33,902 nt of DNA from RGIG9115 sp045648165 (GCA_045648165.1 JAZRNL010000015.1:1-33902), one strand, 5' to 3'. Shown: positions 14,245 to 23,963, numbered from the stretch's first letter. Made by a program: numbers and translations. The notes: a model not told the origin generated them from the letters alone.

Positions 14245-16050
14245 TTGAAATCAAGACAGGAAAAAATAAGAAATTTTTGCATTATTGCACATATAGACCA
14301 CGGAAAGTCCACCCTTGCCGACCGTTTGCTCGAGCTTACCGGTGAGGTTATGGAGCGTGATATGGAAGAGCAGCTTCTTGACAATATGGACCTTGAACGT
14401 GAACGTGGTATTACTATAAAGGCCCATGCAGTGCGCCTGCATTACAAGGCATCCGATGGAGAAACCTATACCCTAAATCTTATCGACACCCCGGGGCATG
14501 TGGACTTCAATTACGAGGTTTCACGAAGTCTTGCAGCTTGCGAAGGTGCGATCCTTGTGGTGGATGCATCGCAGGGTATAGAAGCGCAAACTCTTGCAAA
14601 CACTTATCTTGCAATTGACCACAACCTTGAGGTTGTTCCCGTAATAAATAAAATCGACCTTCCCGCAGCTCGCCCCGAAGAGGTTATTTCCGAAATTGAA
14701 GACATAATCGGTATTCCTGCAGAGGATGCTCCGAGAGTTTCGGCAAAAACAGGGGTGAATATTGAGCAGGTTCTTGAAAAAATAGTTGAAGAAATTCCCG
14801 CCCCCCAAGGGGATGAGGATGCACCTCTTTGTGCCCTTATATTCGACAGCTATTATGATAGCTACAGAGGTGTTATAGTATATGTACGTGTTATGGACGG
14901 AACGCTAAAAGCAGGTGACAGAATTCGCATGATGGCAACAGGTGCGGAATTTGACGTGGTTGAAGTGGGAATGATGCACCCTTCCGGACTTATCCCTACT
15001 GAAAATCTTAAAGCAGGCGATGTTGGATATATTGCGGCAAGTATTAAAAATATCCGTGACACACGTGTGGGTGATACTGTAACTACTACCGCAAATCCAT
15101 CAAAGGAACCGCTTCCCGGTTACAAAAAAGTGAATTCTATGGTATATTGTGGTATATATCCTGCCGACGGTGCGCATTATGAAGACCTTAAAGAAGCCCT
15201 TGCAAAGCTTCAACTGAATGATGCATCCCTTATGTTTGAGCCTGAAACCTCAGCGGCTTTAGGGTTTGGCTTCCGCTGTGGTTTTCTGGGACTTCTTCAT
15301 ATGGAAATAATACAGGAACGTCTGGAGAGAGAGTATAATCTTGACCTTGTAACAACTGCTCCAAGCGTTATTTATAAGGTGTACAAAACAGACGGAGAAA
15401 TGATATGGTGCGACAACCCCACAAATCTCCCGGACCCATCGGAAATTGATTATATGGAAGAGCCTGTTGTAAAGGCGGAAATCCTTGTTCCTGTAGACTA
15501 TGTGGGGAATGTTATGGAGCTTTGTCAGGACAGACGAGGCGTATTCCATAATATGAGCTATATAGAGGAAACGAGGGCACTCATTCATTACTCACTTCCT
15601 CTTAACGAAATAATATACGACTTTTTTGACGCTCTCAAATCCCGTACCAAGGGATATGCATCCTTTGACTACGAACTTACGGGGTATCAGAAAACAGATC
15701 TTGTTAAGCTTGATATCCTCTTAAATGGTGAGCTTGTGGATGCACTTTCATTTATAGTTCATAAAGACAGTGCATATTCCAGGGGTAGGAGAATGGCTGA
15801 AAAACTTAAGGAAAATATCCCTCGTCAGCTATTTGAGGTGCCTATTCAGGCGGCTATTGGTTCAAAAATTATTGCTCGCGAAACTGTACGTGCAATGCGG
15901 AAAGACGTGCTTGCAAAGTGCTATGGCGGCGATATAACAAGAAAGAAAAAGCTTCTTGAGAAGCAAAAGGAAGGTAAGAAACGTATGAGGCAGGTGGGCT
16001 CTGTGGAAGTGCCCCAGGAAGCGTTTATGTCAGTATTGAAGCTTGATTAA
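14245..16050 (+). CDS. lepA: Elongation factor 4 (back-translocase LepA)
   Basis: A 601-residue translational GTPase that rescues stalled ribosomes by back-translocation. It starts at a TTG (14245-14247) with GGAGGAG 8 bases upstream. An ATG at 14238 is in another frame, so the TTG is needed to keep the conserved IRNFCIIAHIDHGKST start. G1 is AHIDHGKST (15-23), G2 includes RGITIKAH, G3 DTPGHVDF, G4 NKIDLPAA. The C-terminal EF4-specific part includes KVYKTDGE, a DIL-type segment and GGDITRKKKLLEKQKEGKKRM. First gene of a run with brkB and others. Confidence 0.96.
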   Translation: MKSRQEKIRNFCIIAHIDHGKSTLADRLLELTGEVMERDMEEQLLDNMDLERERGITIKAHAVRLHYKASDGETYTLNLIDTPGHVDFNYEVSRSLAACEGAILVVDASQGIEAQTLANTYLAIDHNLEVVPVINKIDLPAARPEEVISEIEDIIGIPAEDAPRVSAKTGVNIEQVLEKIVEEIPAPQGDEDAPLCALIFDSYYDSYRGVIVYVRVMDGTLKAGDRIRMMATGAEFDVVEVGMMHPSGLIPTENLKAGDVGYIAASIKNIRDTRVGDTVTTTANPSKEPLPGYKKVNSMVYCGIYPADGAHYEDLKEALAKLQLNDASLMFEPETSAALGFGFRCGFLGLLHMEIIQERLEREYNLDLVTTAPSVIYKVYKTDGEMIWCDNPTNLPDPSEIDYMEEPVVKAEILVPVDYVGNVMELCQDRRGVFHNMSYIEETRALIHYSLPLNEIIYDFFDALKSRTKGYASFDYELTGYQKTDLVKLDILLNGELVDALSFIVHKDSAYSRGRRMAEKLKENIPRQLFEVPIQAAIGSKIIARETVRAMRKDVLAKCYGGDITRKKKLLEKQKEGKKRMRQVGSVEVPQEAFMSVLKLD

Positions 16051-16068
16051 GATAGAGGAGTTTATGCT

Positions 16069-16902
16069 ATGAAAGCACTGTGGACGGTTCTCAATAATAT
16101 TCTAAAAAAAATTGACCGGCACAAAATTACGGTATATGCGGCTCAGGCAACTCTTTTTGTTGTAATTTCCGTAATACCTTTTACTATGTTGCTCATAAGT
16201 ATAATTAAATATATTATACCTTTTGATAAAGCGGATATTATGGGATTTGTAAAACCCTTTCTTCACGTAAATCTTATGCCTGCGGTCGACGCAATTCTGA
16301 ACGAGATTTTTTCAGGTTCCACAATTTCTGTTGTATCCTTTGCAACAGTAACAACGGTGTGGGCGGCATCAAAGGGTATGATGGCACTTGTTCTGGGCCT
16401 TGAGAGCGTGTATGAAACAGGCAATAAACGAGGATATATCAAAACAAGATTATTTGCGTTTGTGTATACTCTGTTTTTCGTTCTCATAATTGCCGCAGCG
16501 TTGCTTTTCTCGGCTGCCGGAAGATATTTTCTTGGCCTTGCAGTTAGCTATAATCCAAGGCTTATATCAGTTGTGGATTTTATCGAAACATTCCCCGCGG
16601 TTATACACATGCTGATGCTGGCTGTTGTGTGCGGACTTTTGTATAAAATCCTTCCCGGAAAAGGATTTACGTTTATAAATCAGTTGCCTGGTGCACTTTT
16701 TTCTGCACTTGGGTGGGTATGTTTTTCTGCAGGATACTCATATTATGTAAACCGATTTGCAGATTATTCATATATTTACGGAAGTCTTACAGCGGTAGTC
16801 TTACTCATATTATGGCTATACTTTTGTATGAATATATTTCTTTTAGGAGCGGAGGTTAACTGCTTTTTAAAGGGAAGGAAGGAAAAAAACGGTGAAGGAT
16901 AA
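16069..16902 (+). CDS. YihY/virulence factor BrkB family membrane protein
   Basis: 277 residues with about six membrane segments. The family start is seen in HKITVYAAQATLFVVISVIPF (near 20), a central VWAASKGMMALVLGLESVY, and a C-terminal segment YSYYVNRFADYSYIYGSLTAVVLLILWLYF, typical of YihY. The family's role is unproven (once assigned to RNase BN by mistake; some members suggested as transporters). AGAGGAG lies before the ATG, 18 bases after lepA, so co-transcribed. Its last 11 bases overlap the start of the next small gene. Confidence 0.9.
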   Translation: MKALWTVLNNILKKIDRHKITVYAAQATLFVVISVIPFTMLLISIIKYIIPFDKADIMGFVKPFLHVNLMPAVDAILNEIFSGSTISVVSFATVTTVWAASKGMMALVLGLESVYETGNKRGYIKTRLFAFVYTLFFVLIIAAALLFSAAGRYFLGLAVSYNPRLISVVDFIETFPAVIHMLMLAVVCGLLYKILPGKGFTFINQLPGALFSALGWVCFSAGYSYYVNRFADYSYIYGSLTAVVLLILWLYFCMNIFLLGAEVNCFLKGRKEKNGEG

Positions 16903-17056
16903 ATTCGTTTTCAAATATGACAGGCACACAAAAAAAGGAATAATAAAAACACACAAAGGCGAATTTGAAATAAATCTTGAGAAAAAACAAATCCCCTCAT
17001 CCGGCATACCTTTTTCCGGAAGTGGTGATGTGGGATATGGACTTCATCTTATCTGA
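16892..17056 (+). CDS. Short GTG-started gene, 54 residues
   Basis: A GTG at 16892-16894, AAGGAAGG about 10 bases upstream, and an uninterrupted reading to TGA at 17054-17056. The start overlaps the 3' end of the BrkB gene by 11 bases, a common coupling arrangement. The product begins KDKFVFKYDRHTKKG, has a charged middle (THKGEFEINLEKKQ) and a glycine-rich end (SGSGDVGYGLHLI). No cysteine, no membrane segment. Function unknown. It fills exactly the gap between two co-directional genes, which supports it as real. Confidence 0.6.
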   Translation: MKDKFVFKYDRHTKKGIIKTHKGEFEINLEKKQIPSSGIPFSGSGDVGYGLHLI

Positions 17057-17072
17057 AAGGACATGACGGTTT

Positions 17073-17876
17073 ATGAAGGCTTTTCATTCGCTTTGGACTA
17101 AACCCCGAAATGGCGTAGGGCTTGAAGATTATGAGCTTCTTACCCTTGCTCTTTCTGCCCTTAAGTGGCGGGAAAAGAACGGGGATATAACACTTGTGAC
17201 AGATACCCCGGGGCTTGCATTTATAAAGGCTTCGGGTTTTTTGCCCTGTTGGACGGAGGTTAATACAAATCTTGACCAAATTCCTGATGGGATTGATCCC
17301 GTCAGGTTCTGGGCGGCAGGGAAGATATATGCACTTTCGGGCTTTAAAGCTCCGGTTGTTTCAATAGACACGGATTTTATAGTGTGGGAGGGGTTGGAGC
17401 TTTTCAAAACTTCTTCCCGGCTTTGTGCGATTCACAGTGAAACACTCTCTCCTGATGTTTATCCCGACTCTCCTGAATTTACAGTTTTCGACGACGGATT
17501 TAACTGGGAGGTGCTGCCTCTCAATGCAGCATTTATATATTTCGGTGACGAAGAACTGAGACTTGAATATATAAAAAATGCAACTTCGTTTATGTTGTCC
17601 TGCATTACGGGTGACACCCTGAAGCCTATGGTTTTTGCAGAGCAGAGGCTTCTGGCAATGACTGCCCATAAAATGGGAATAACTGCAAGTGTATTTTCAT
17701 CTCTCGAAAAGCTAAGCTCCGGAAAGGATGAGAGATTTACTCACTTGTGGGGCTTTAAAAAACAACTGACGGAGAATAGCCTAATCCGGGAGGAGTTTTG
17801 CAGACGACTTAAATCAAGGCTTATAAAAGATTTTAGTGAAACACCACAGGGATTATTCTTAAAGGAACTTCTTTGA
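17073..17876 (+). CDS. DUF6734-like / GT-A-type putative glycosyltransferase
   Basis: 267 residues. The N-terminus has a Rossmann-like start (MKAFHSLWTKP), ITLVTDTPG near 37, and VSIDTDFIVWEGLE (near 95), where DTD occupies the place of the DxD metal motif in GT-A glycosyltransferases. LPLNAAFIYFGD and VFAEQRLLAM lie further on. This pattern is like DUF6734 proteins, which are probably sugar transferases; catalysis is inference. AAAGGA is about 11 bases before the ATG. It is 16 bases after the 54-residue gene and last in the lepA run. Confidence 0.6.
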   Translation: MKAFHSLWTKPRNGVGLEDYELLTLALSALKWREKNGDITLVTDTPGLAFIKASGFLPCWTEVNTNLDQIPDGIDPVRFWAAGKIYALSGFKAPVVSIDTDFIVWEGLELFKTSSRLCAIHSETLSPDVYPDSPEFTVFDDGFNWEVLPLNAAFIYFGDEELRLEYIKNATSFMLSCITGDTLKPMVFAEQRLLAMTAHKMGITASVFSSLEKLSSGKDERFTHLWGFKKQLTENSLIREEFCRRLKSRLIKDFSETPQGLFLKELL

Positions 17877-17963
17877 ATTGGGTTTACCTTTATGTAATTT
17901 GCACTTACTAAAGCCTTGTAATCCCAATAAAATATGGAAAAATGATAAATTTACAAAATATCG

Positions 17964-17992
17964 TTGAAATATTAAAAAATCCGTGATATAAT
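17964..17992 (+). promoter_or_regulatory. tig promoter
   Basis: TTGAAA (17964-17969), a 17-base spacer and TATAAT (17987-17992) with TGA before the -10; about 52 bases of leader follow to the ATG at 18051. Confidence 0.82.
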
Positions 17993-18050
17993 GGGACGGA
18001 TATTAGAATTAGCGGGGAGTGTACCCGTAAATACAGGAGGATCTCATAAG

Positions 18051-19343
18051 ATGGCTGTAAAAACAGAACAAGTAGAAAAAAATCTTTCAAAGTTAACCTT
18101 TGAAGTTTCTGCCGAAGTATTTGAAAAGGCAGTAAACAACGTTTATTTAAAAAACAGAGGCAAGATAGCAATCCCCGGCTTCCGTAAGGGTAAAGCGCCC
18201 AGAAATGTAATCGAAAAGATGTATGGTACAGGCGTTTTCTATGAAGATGCAATAAATGCAGTTCTTCCCGAAGCATATGAAGCAGCGGCTAAGGAATCAG
18301 GCCTTGAAATAGTTGCAAGACCTGAGATTGACATCGACGGTGAAATCGAAGCAGGAAAGCTTGTTGTTTTCACTGCACTCGTTACAACAAAGCCTGAGGT
18401 AGAGCTTGGAAAATACAAAGGTATAAAAATAGATAAAATTGAGCACAATGTAACAGATGAAGACGTAGATAGCGAATTAGAAGCACAAAGACAGAAGAAC
18501 GCACGTGTAATCTACGTAGAAGACAGAGCTGTAGAGTCTGGCGACATCGCAGTAATCGACTTTGACGGCAGTGTTGACGGTGTTCCCTTTGACGGCGGTA
18601 AGGGTGAAGGCTATGAGCTTGAAATCGGTTCAAACACTTTTATTCCCGGATTTGAAGACCAGCTTATCGGTGCAAAAACGGGCGATGAAGTAAAGGTTGA
18701 GGTTAAGTTCCCTGAAGAATACCATGCAGCTGACCTTGCAGGCAAGGATGCAGTATTTATGGTAAAGGTTAACTCAATCAAAGCTAAGGAACTTCCTGAA
18801 CTCGACGATGATTTTGCATCAGAAGTGAGCGAATTTGAAACACTTGAGGAATACAAAAAGAGCATCAGAGAAAACCTTGAGGCTCAGGCGGCAGAGAGAG
18901 TAAAGGCAGAAACAGAAACAGCAGTTGTTGAAGCAGTAGTAGAAGCTGCAAAGTTCGAGCTTCCCGATGCAATGGTTAATGAAGAAATTGACCGCATGGT
19001 TAATGATTTCGCTCAGAGACTCCGTTATCAGGGACTTGATATTGATACTTATCTTTCATATATCGGCGGCAACATGGAATCATTCCGTGAAAACTTCCGT
19101 GAGCAGGCAACAAAAACATGTTCAAGCAGCCTTGTAATTGAAGCTATTATGAAGGCAGAGGGCATTGAAGTAAATGCTGAAGAGTTTGAAACAAACCTTG
19201 TTGATATGGCTAAGAAGTATGATATGGAGCTCGAAAAGCTTAAGGAGCTTATTCCCGAATCAGAGATGGAAAGTATGAAGAAGGATATGGCTATGAGCAA
19301 AACAGTGGAAATGCTTGTAAACAATGCCACAATGAAGAAATAA
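18051..19343 (+). CDS. tig: Trigger factor, ribosome-bound chaperone and prolyl isomerase
   Basis: 430 residues from the ATG at 18051, which has AGGAGG; an in-frame reading 20 codons longer would cover the promoter and ribosome site and is rejected. The N-terminal ribosome-binding domain carries GFRKGKAPR at 43-51. The FKBP-type prolyl isomerase domain covers about 150-240 (DFDGSVDGVPFDGGKGEGYELEIGS, then FIPGFEDQLIGAKTGDE). The C-terminal helical chaperone domain follows to the end. It binds near the peptide exit of the ribosome. Typical length and usual neighbour of clpP and clpX. Confidence 0.96.
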   Translation: MAVKTEQVEKNLSKLTFEVSAEVFEKAVNNVYLKNRGKIAIPGFRKGKAPRNVIEKMYGTGVFYEDAINAVLPEAYEAAAKESGLEIVARPEIDIDGEIEAGKLVVFTALVTTKPEVELGKYKGIKIDKIEHNVTDEDVDSELEAQRQKNARVIYVEDRAVESGDIAVIDFDGSVDGVPFDGGKGEGYELEIGSNTFIPGFEDQLIGAKTGDEVKVEVKFPEEYHAADLAGKDAVFMVKVNSIKAKELPELDDDFASEVSEFETLEEYKKSIRENLEAQAAERVKAETETAVVEAVVEAAKFELPDAMVNEEIDRMVNDFAQRLRYQGLDIDTYLSYIGGNMESFRENFREQATKTCSSSLVIEAIMKAEGIEVNAEEFETNLVDMAKKYDMELEKLKELIPESEMESMKKDMAMSKTVEMLVNNATMKK

Positions 19344-19355
19344 TAAAAAAAACGG

Positions 19356-19395
19356 AGGGCTGTCGCATATTATTTAATTTGTGATAGCCCTTTTC
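19356..19395 (+). terminator. Terminator or attenuator between tig and clpP
   Basis: A 12-bp stem with two G-U pairs (19356-19367 with 19380-19391) and a 12-base loop, followed by TTTTCGCTCTT. A weak promoter-like TTGTGA-16-TATAGG begins in its right arm (19379), so clpP may have its own promoter. Confidence 0.7.
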
Positions 19396-19445
19396 GCTCT
19401 TATAGGGCAAATCAATGGATTATATACCGGAAAGGATTGATTTTA

Positions 19446-20030
19446 ATGAGTTTAGTACCCGTAGTAGTTGAACAAACAAACAGAGGAGAGCGTTCTTACG
19501 ACATTTATTCAAGACTTCTTGAAGACCGTATAATTTTTCTTGGGGAAGAAGTAAACGATGTATCTGCAAGCCTTATCGTTGCACAGATGCTTTATCTTGA
19601 GGCAAAGGACCCGGATAAGGATATTCAGCTTTACATCAACTCACCCGGTGGTTCAATCACTGCAGGAATGGCAATTTATGATACTATGCAGTATATAAAA
19701 TGCGATGTTTCCACCATATGCATAGGTATGGCAGCATCAATGGGTGCATTCCTTCTTGCTGCAGGTGCAAAGGGTAAGCGTTATGCTCTTCCAAACAGCG
19801 AAGTAATGATTCATCAGCCTCTCGGCGGTATGCAAGGTCAGGCAACAGATATAAAAATTCACGCCGACCGTATCATAAAAATGCGTGAAACTCTCAACAC
19901 CATCCTCAGCGAACGCACAGGTCAGAGCTTGGATAAGATTTCTGCAGATACTGAAAGAGATAACTTTATGAGTGCGGCAGAGGCGTGTGAGTATGGTTTG
20001 ATTGACGAAGTTATCAAATCAAGAAATTAA
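19446..20030 (+). CDS. clpP: ATP-dependent Clp protease, proteolytic subunit
   Basis: 194 residues from the ATG at 19446 (AAAGGA upstream); a TTG three codons earlier is rejected. It forms the barrel-shaped serine protease fed by ClpX. The catalytic triad is visible: Ser98 in GMAASMG, His123 in VMIHQP, Asp172 in DTERDNF. SPGGSITAGMAIYDTM (66-81) shapes the oxyanion site. 18 bases before clpX. Confidence 0.97.
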   Translation: MSLVPVVVEQTNRGERSYDIYSRLLEDRIIFLGEEVNDVSASLIVAQMLYLEAKDPDKDIQLYINSPGGSITAGMAIYDTMQYIKCDVSTICIGMAASMGAFLLAAGAKGKRYALPNSEVMIHQPLGGMQGQATDIKIHADRIIKMRETLNTILSERTGQSLDKISADTERDNFMSAAEACEYGLIDEVIKSRN

Positions 20031-20048
20031 TTTAAAAGGATATTTAAT

Positions 20049-21317
20049 ATGGACGAAAAAAAACCAAGAATTTGTTCCTTTTGCGGCAGACCGGAGAGTG
20101 AAGCAAATCTCATTGCGGGAGGAAATGCATTTATATGTCACGAATGTGTTGAGCTTTGCAGCAACATTATCGACGGAATGTATAAGCCTAAGGAAAGAAC
20201 TGCTTCTGATGATATTCCGACGCCCCATGAAATAAAAGCATTTTTGGATGATTATGTTATAGGTCAGGAAGATGCAAAGAGAATTCTGTCGGTGGCAGTG
20301 TATAACCACTACAAGCGTATTGCGTATCAGGACGAAAGCACAGCGGATGATGTAGAGCTTTCAAAGAGTAATATACTTATGATAGGGCCTACAGGCTCAG
20401 GTAAAACATTTCTCGTACAGAACCTTGCCAAGGTTCTTGACGTGCCCTTTGCAATTGTTGATGCAACCTCTCTTACAGAGGCAGGTTATGTGGGCGAGGA
20501 TGTTGAAAACATACTTCTTAAGCTTATTCAGGCGGCTGATTACGATATCGAAGCTGCAGAACGAGGAATAATTTATATCGATGAAATTGATAAAATTGCC
20601 AGGAAATCGGAAAACCCGTCAATCACCCGTGACGTAAGCGGAGAGGGCGTTCAGCAGGCACTCCTCAAAATTCTTGAGGGAACAGAGGCTTCTGTTCCTC
20701 CCCAAGGCGGAAGAAAGCATCCGCATCAGGAGTTTTTGCAGATTAATACAACAAATATTTTGTTTATCTGCGGCGGTGCTTTTGATGGAATAGAAAAAAT
20801 AATCGGTGACAGAGTAGGTAAGGCGGGGCTTGGATTCGGTGCTAAGGTTGAAAGCAAAAAGGAAATGAATATTGGCGAGCTTTTACGCGAAATGATACCA
20901 CAAGACCTTTTGAAATTCGGACTTATTCCTGAATTTATCGGCAGACTTCCCGTGTTTGCGCGTCTTGATAAGCTCAGCCGTGAAGCTCTTACTGATATTA
21001 TAACAAAGCCAAAAAATGCGCTTTCAAAGCAGTATCAGACATTGTTTGCCCTTGATAAGGTGGCGCTTGAGTTTGAACCTGATGCCGTTGCAGCAATAGC
21101 AGATAAGGCTATTGAAAGGGGAACAGGCGCAAGAGGTCTCCGTGCTATTGTTGAGGAAACTGTTATGGACCTTATGTTTGATGTTCCCTCGGATAAAACA
21201 ATTAAAAAGGTTGTTATAACTAAAGACTGTGTTCTTGGAACAGAGAAGCCGCGAATTACAAGGCGTTCACGCAAAAAAGCGGAAACAGAAGCGCTTCCTG
21301 TGGCTGAAAATCAATAA
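20049..21317 (+). CDS. clpX: ATP-dependent Clp protease, ATP-binding subunit
   Basis: 422-residue AAA+ unfoldase that recognises substrates and threads them into ClpP. The N-terminal zinc-binding domain has Cys9, Cys12, Cys30 and Cys33. Walker A GPTGSGKT is at 113-120, the pore loop GYVG at 146-149, Walker B IIYIDE at 174-179. The ClpP-contacting loop is GLGFGA (near 259), where the usual IGF reads LGF. Ends with a family-typical helical domain and a basic tail. Downstream are lysA and glyA in the same direction. Confidence 0.97.
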   Translation: MDEKKPRICSFCGRPESEANLIAGGNAFICHECVELCSNIIDGMYKPKERTASDDIPTPHEIKAFLDDYVIGQEDAKRILSVAVYNHYKRIAYQDESTADDVELSKSNILMIGPTGSGKTFLVQNLAKVLDVPFAIVDATSLTEAGYVGEDVENILLKLIQAADYDIEAAERGIIYIDEIDKIARKSENPSITRDVSGEGVQQALLKILEGTEASVPPQGGRKHPHQEFLQINTTNILFICGGAFDGIEKIIGDRVGKAGLGFGAKVESKKEMNIGELLREMIPQDLLKFGLIPEFIGRLPVFARLDKLSREALTDIITKPKNALSKQYQTLFALDKVALEFEPDAVAAIADKAIERGTGARGLRAIVEETVMDLMFDVPSDKTIKKVVITKDCVLGTEKPRITRRSRKKAETEALPVAENQ

Positions 21318-21350
21318 ACCTTTTTTTGAAAACTCAGAAAGGAATTACAA

Positions 21351-22652
21351 ATGCTATTATCAGATAACCTGAGTATAAACGAAAAAAATCATCTTGTTAT
21401 AGGCAAATCCGATGCAGTAGCTCTTGCAAAGGAGTACGGAACGCCCTTATACGTTCTGGACGAGGACCTTTTGAGGAAAAACTGCAGAGCCTATAAGCAG
21501 GCAATAGATAAATACTACGGCGGAAACGGACTTATCCTTTATGCAAGCAAGGCTCTCAGTTGTATGCATCTTTATAAAACCGTACAAAGTGAAGGACTTG
21601 GAGCAGACGTTGTATCGGGAGGGGAGCTTTATACTGCATATAAGGCAGGGTTCCCTATGGAAAAAATATATTTCCACGGTAATAACAAAACGGAACAAGA
21701 GCTTAGTATGGCGGTAGAACTTGGCGTTTCACATATTGTGGTTGATAATGAGGATGAACTTCGTATCCTTGACGGAATTGCAGGGAGAGAAGGTAAAGTG
21801 CAGAAGATTATGTTCCGCATAAAGCCCGGGGTTGATGCCCATACTCACGACTTTGTAAAAACAGGTCAGATAGACTCAAAATTCGGAATGGCCATTGAAA
21901 ACGGCGAAGCCTTTGAGATTGTGAAAAAGTCTTTGGAATATAAAAACGTAGAGCTTGATGGGCTTCATTGCCATATAGGCTCACAAATTTTTGATATAGA
22001 TCCGTTTTGCCACAGTGCAGAGATAATGCTATCATTTATGGCTAAAATCAAATCGGAGCTTGGCATAGAGCTAACACAGCTTAATCTTGGGGGCGGTTTC
22101 GGAATTCGTTATGTAGAAAATGATGATCCAATTCCTTACGACGAGTATATAAAAAGCGTTTCTGAGGTTATAGCCTCGGAGTGTGCAAGGCATGGGCTTA
22201 AGGTGCCTTTCATACTTATGGAGCCGGGAAGGTCAATAGTAGCCTCTGCAGGCATTACACTTTATACAGTGGGTAATGTGAAGGATATTAAAAATGTGAG
22301 AAAATATATAAGCATCGACGGAGGCATGGCAGATAATCCGCGATATATTCTCTACGGTGCAGAATATACGGCGGTTGCGGCAAACCATGCGGGTAGCCCC
22401 GTTAACGATGTTGCAACAGTGGTTGGAAAATGCTGCGAGTCGGGTGACATTATAATTGAAAACGGGAAGGTACAGACCTTTGTTCGTGGCGATATAATGG
22501 CCATTCAGGCAACGGGCGCGTATAACTACTCAATGTCGTCAAACTATAACCGACTGCCAAGGCCTGCAATGGTTGCGGTATCTGAAGGGAAATCAAAGGT
22601 TATTGTAAAAAGAGAAACCTATGATGATATTATCAGAAATGATTTAATATAA
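21351..22652 (+). CDS. lysA: Diaminopimelate decarboxylase
   Basis: 433-residue PLP enzyme for the last step of lysine synthesis. LYASKALSCMHL (near 66) carries the PLP lysine. HCHIGSQIFD, GGGFGI, EPGRSIVASAG and CCESGDII with GAYNYSMSSNYNRLPRP follow in the order known for fold-III decarboxylases, and support DAP over arginine or ornithine. GAAAGGAA precedes the ATG, 33 bases after clpX, a possible operon. Confidence 0.95.
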   Translation: MLLSDNLSINEKNHLVIGKSDAVALAKEYGTPLYVLDEDLLRKNCRAYKQAIDKYYGGNGLILYASKALSCMHLYKTVQSEGLGADVVSGGELYTAYKAGFPMEKIYFHGNNKTEQELSMAVELGVSHIVVDNEDELRILDGIAGREGKVQKIMFRIKPGVDAHTHDFVKTGQIDSKFGMAIENGEAFEIVKKSLEYKNVELDGLHCHIGSQIFDIDPFCHSAEIMLSFMAKIKSELGIELTQLNLGGGFGIRYVENDDPIPYDEYIKSVSEVIASECARHGLKVPFILMEPGRSIVASAGITLYTVGNVKDIKNVRKYISIDGGMADNPRYILYGAEYTAVAANHAGSPVNDVATVVGKCCESGDIIIENGKVQTFVRGDIMAIQATGAYNYSMSSNYNRLPRPAMVAVSEGKSKVIVKRETYDDIIRNDLI

Positions 22653-22670
22653 ACGAGAGGAAGATGAAAA

Positions 22671-23909
22671 ATGGTTGAACTCAAGAATGTAAAAAACACT
22701 GACCCCGAAATTTATGAGGCAATTATAAGCGAAACTAAAAGGCAGCAGAACAAAATAGAGCTTATTGCATCAGAAAACTTTGTATCTGAAAGCGTAATGG
22801 AGGCAATGGGTTCTCCCCTTACAAACAAGTATGCAGAGGGTTATCCCGGAAAGAGATACTACGGCGGATGTGAGTGTGTAGACGTTGCTGAAAACCTTGC
22901 AATTGAACGTGCAAAGGAGCTTTTTGGAGCAGGATATGCAAATGTTCAGCCCCATTCAGGCGCTCAGGCAAATATGGCAGTTTTCTTTGCTCTTCTTACA
23001 CCCGGGGATACAGTTCTCAGTATGAGTCTTGCTCATGGCGGACATCTTAGCCACGGAAGCCCTGTTAATATGTCGGGTAAGTATTTTAACATTGTACCCT
23101 ATGGCGTTACAGAAGGCGAAAACGTAATTGACTACGAAGCAGTACGTAAGCTTGCTCTTGAAACAAAACCAAAGCTTATTCTTGCAGGTGCAAGCGCATA
23201 TCCCAGAACAATTGATTTTGCAAAGTTCAGAGAAATAGCCGATGAGGTTGGCGCATATTTTATGGTTGATATGGCTCACATTGCAGGTCTTGTTGCCGCA
23301 GGAGAGCATCCCTCACCTATGCCTCACGCACACGTTGTAACAACTACAACTCATAAAACACTGCGTGGGCCCAGAGGCGGACTTATTCTCACAAACGATG
23401 AGGAGCTTGCAAAGGCAATTAACAAAGCAATTTTCCCCGGTATTCAGGGCGGACCGCTTATGCACGTTATTGCGGCTAAGGCAGTAAGCTTTAAGGAAGC
23501 TCTCTCACCGGAATTCAAAGCATACCAGAAGCAGATTGTAAAGAATGCAAAGGCTCTTTCTGAAGCCCTTATAGCAGAAGGCTTTAAGCTTGTATCAGGC
23601 GGAACTGACAACCATCTTATGCTCCTCGACCTTACCGATATGGACGTAACAGGTAAAGAAGCTGAGCACCGTCTTGATGAAGTGGGAATCACAGTAAACA
23701 AAAACGCAATTCCTTTCGATACAAAGAGCCCCTTTATTACAAGCGGTGTAAGACTTGGAACCCCTGCAACAACAAGCCGTGGCTTTGTTGAAGAGGATAT
23801 GGTTGAAATTGCAAAGCTTATAAAGCTTGCAATCTGTGATTTTGAAAACAGTGCTGATGAAGTGAGAGCAAGAGTAAAAGCTCTTTGTGATAAATACCCT
23901 CTCTATTAA
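22671..23909 (+). CDS. glyA: Serine hydroxymethyltransferase
   Basis: 412-residue PLP enzyme that interconverts serine and glycine and charges tetrahydrofolate with a one-carbon unit. LIASENFVSESV (26-37), NKYAEGYPGKRYYGGCE (near 51), VQPHSGAQAN (near 90) and the PLP lysine in VTTTTHKTLRGPRGG (near 226) are diagnostic. AGAGGAAG lies upstream, 18 bases after lysA. Last gene of the clpP-clpX-lysA-glyA run, closed by a strong terminator. Confidence 0.97.
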   Translation: MVELKNVKNTDPEIYEAIISETKRQQNKIELIASENFVSESVMEAMGSPLTNKYAEGYPGKRYYGGCECVDVAENLAIERAKELFGAGYANVQPHSGAQANMAVFFALLTPGDTVLSMSLAHGGHLSHGSPVNMSGKYFNIVPYGVTEGENVIDYEAVRKLALETKPKLILAGASAYPRTIDFAKFREIADEVGAYFMVDMAHIAGLVAAGEHPSPMPHAHVVTTTTHKTLRGPRGGLILTNDEELAKAINKAIFPGIQGGPLMHVIAAKAVSFKEALSPEFKAYQKQIVKNAKALSEALIAEGFKLVSGGTDNHLMLLDLTDMDVTGKEAEHRLDEVGITVNKNAIPFDTKSPFITSGVRLGTPATTSRGFVEEDMVEIAKLIKLAICDFENSADEVRARVKALCDKYPLY

Positions 23910-23920
23910 TAATTTAACTA

Positions 23921-23963
23921 AAAACTCTGCAACGGGATAACTATCCCTTTGCAGAGTTTTTTT
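23921..23963 (+). terminator. Terminator after glyA
   Basis: Stem AAAACTCTGCAA with TTGCAGAGTTTT plus an inner GGGAT/ATCCC, followed by further T. Symmetric A and T runs mean it may also act for rnhA (ends 23986, minus strand). Confidence 0.95.

Noticed and set aside
17991..18050. Longer N-terminus for trigger factor
   Set aside because: These 20 codons cover the -10 box of the promoter and the AGGAGG site; the protein start matching the family is at 18051.
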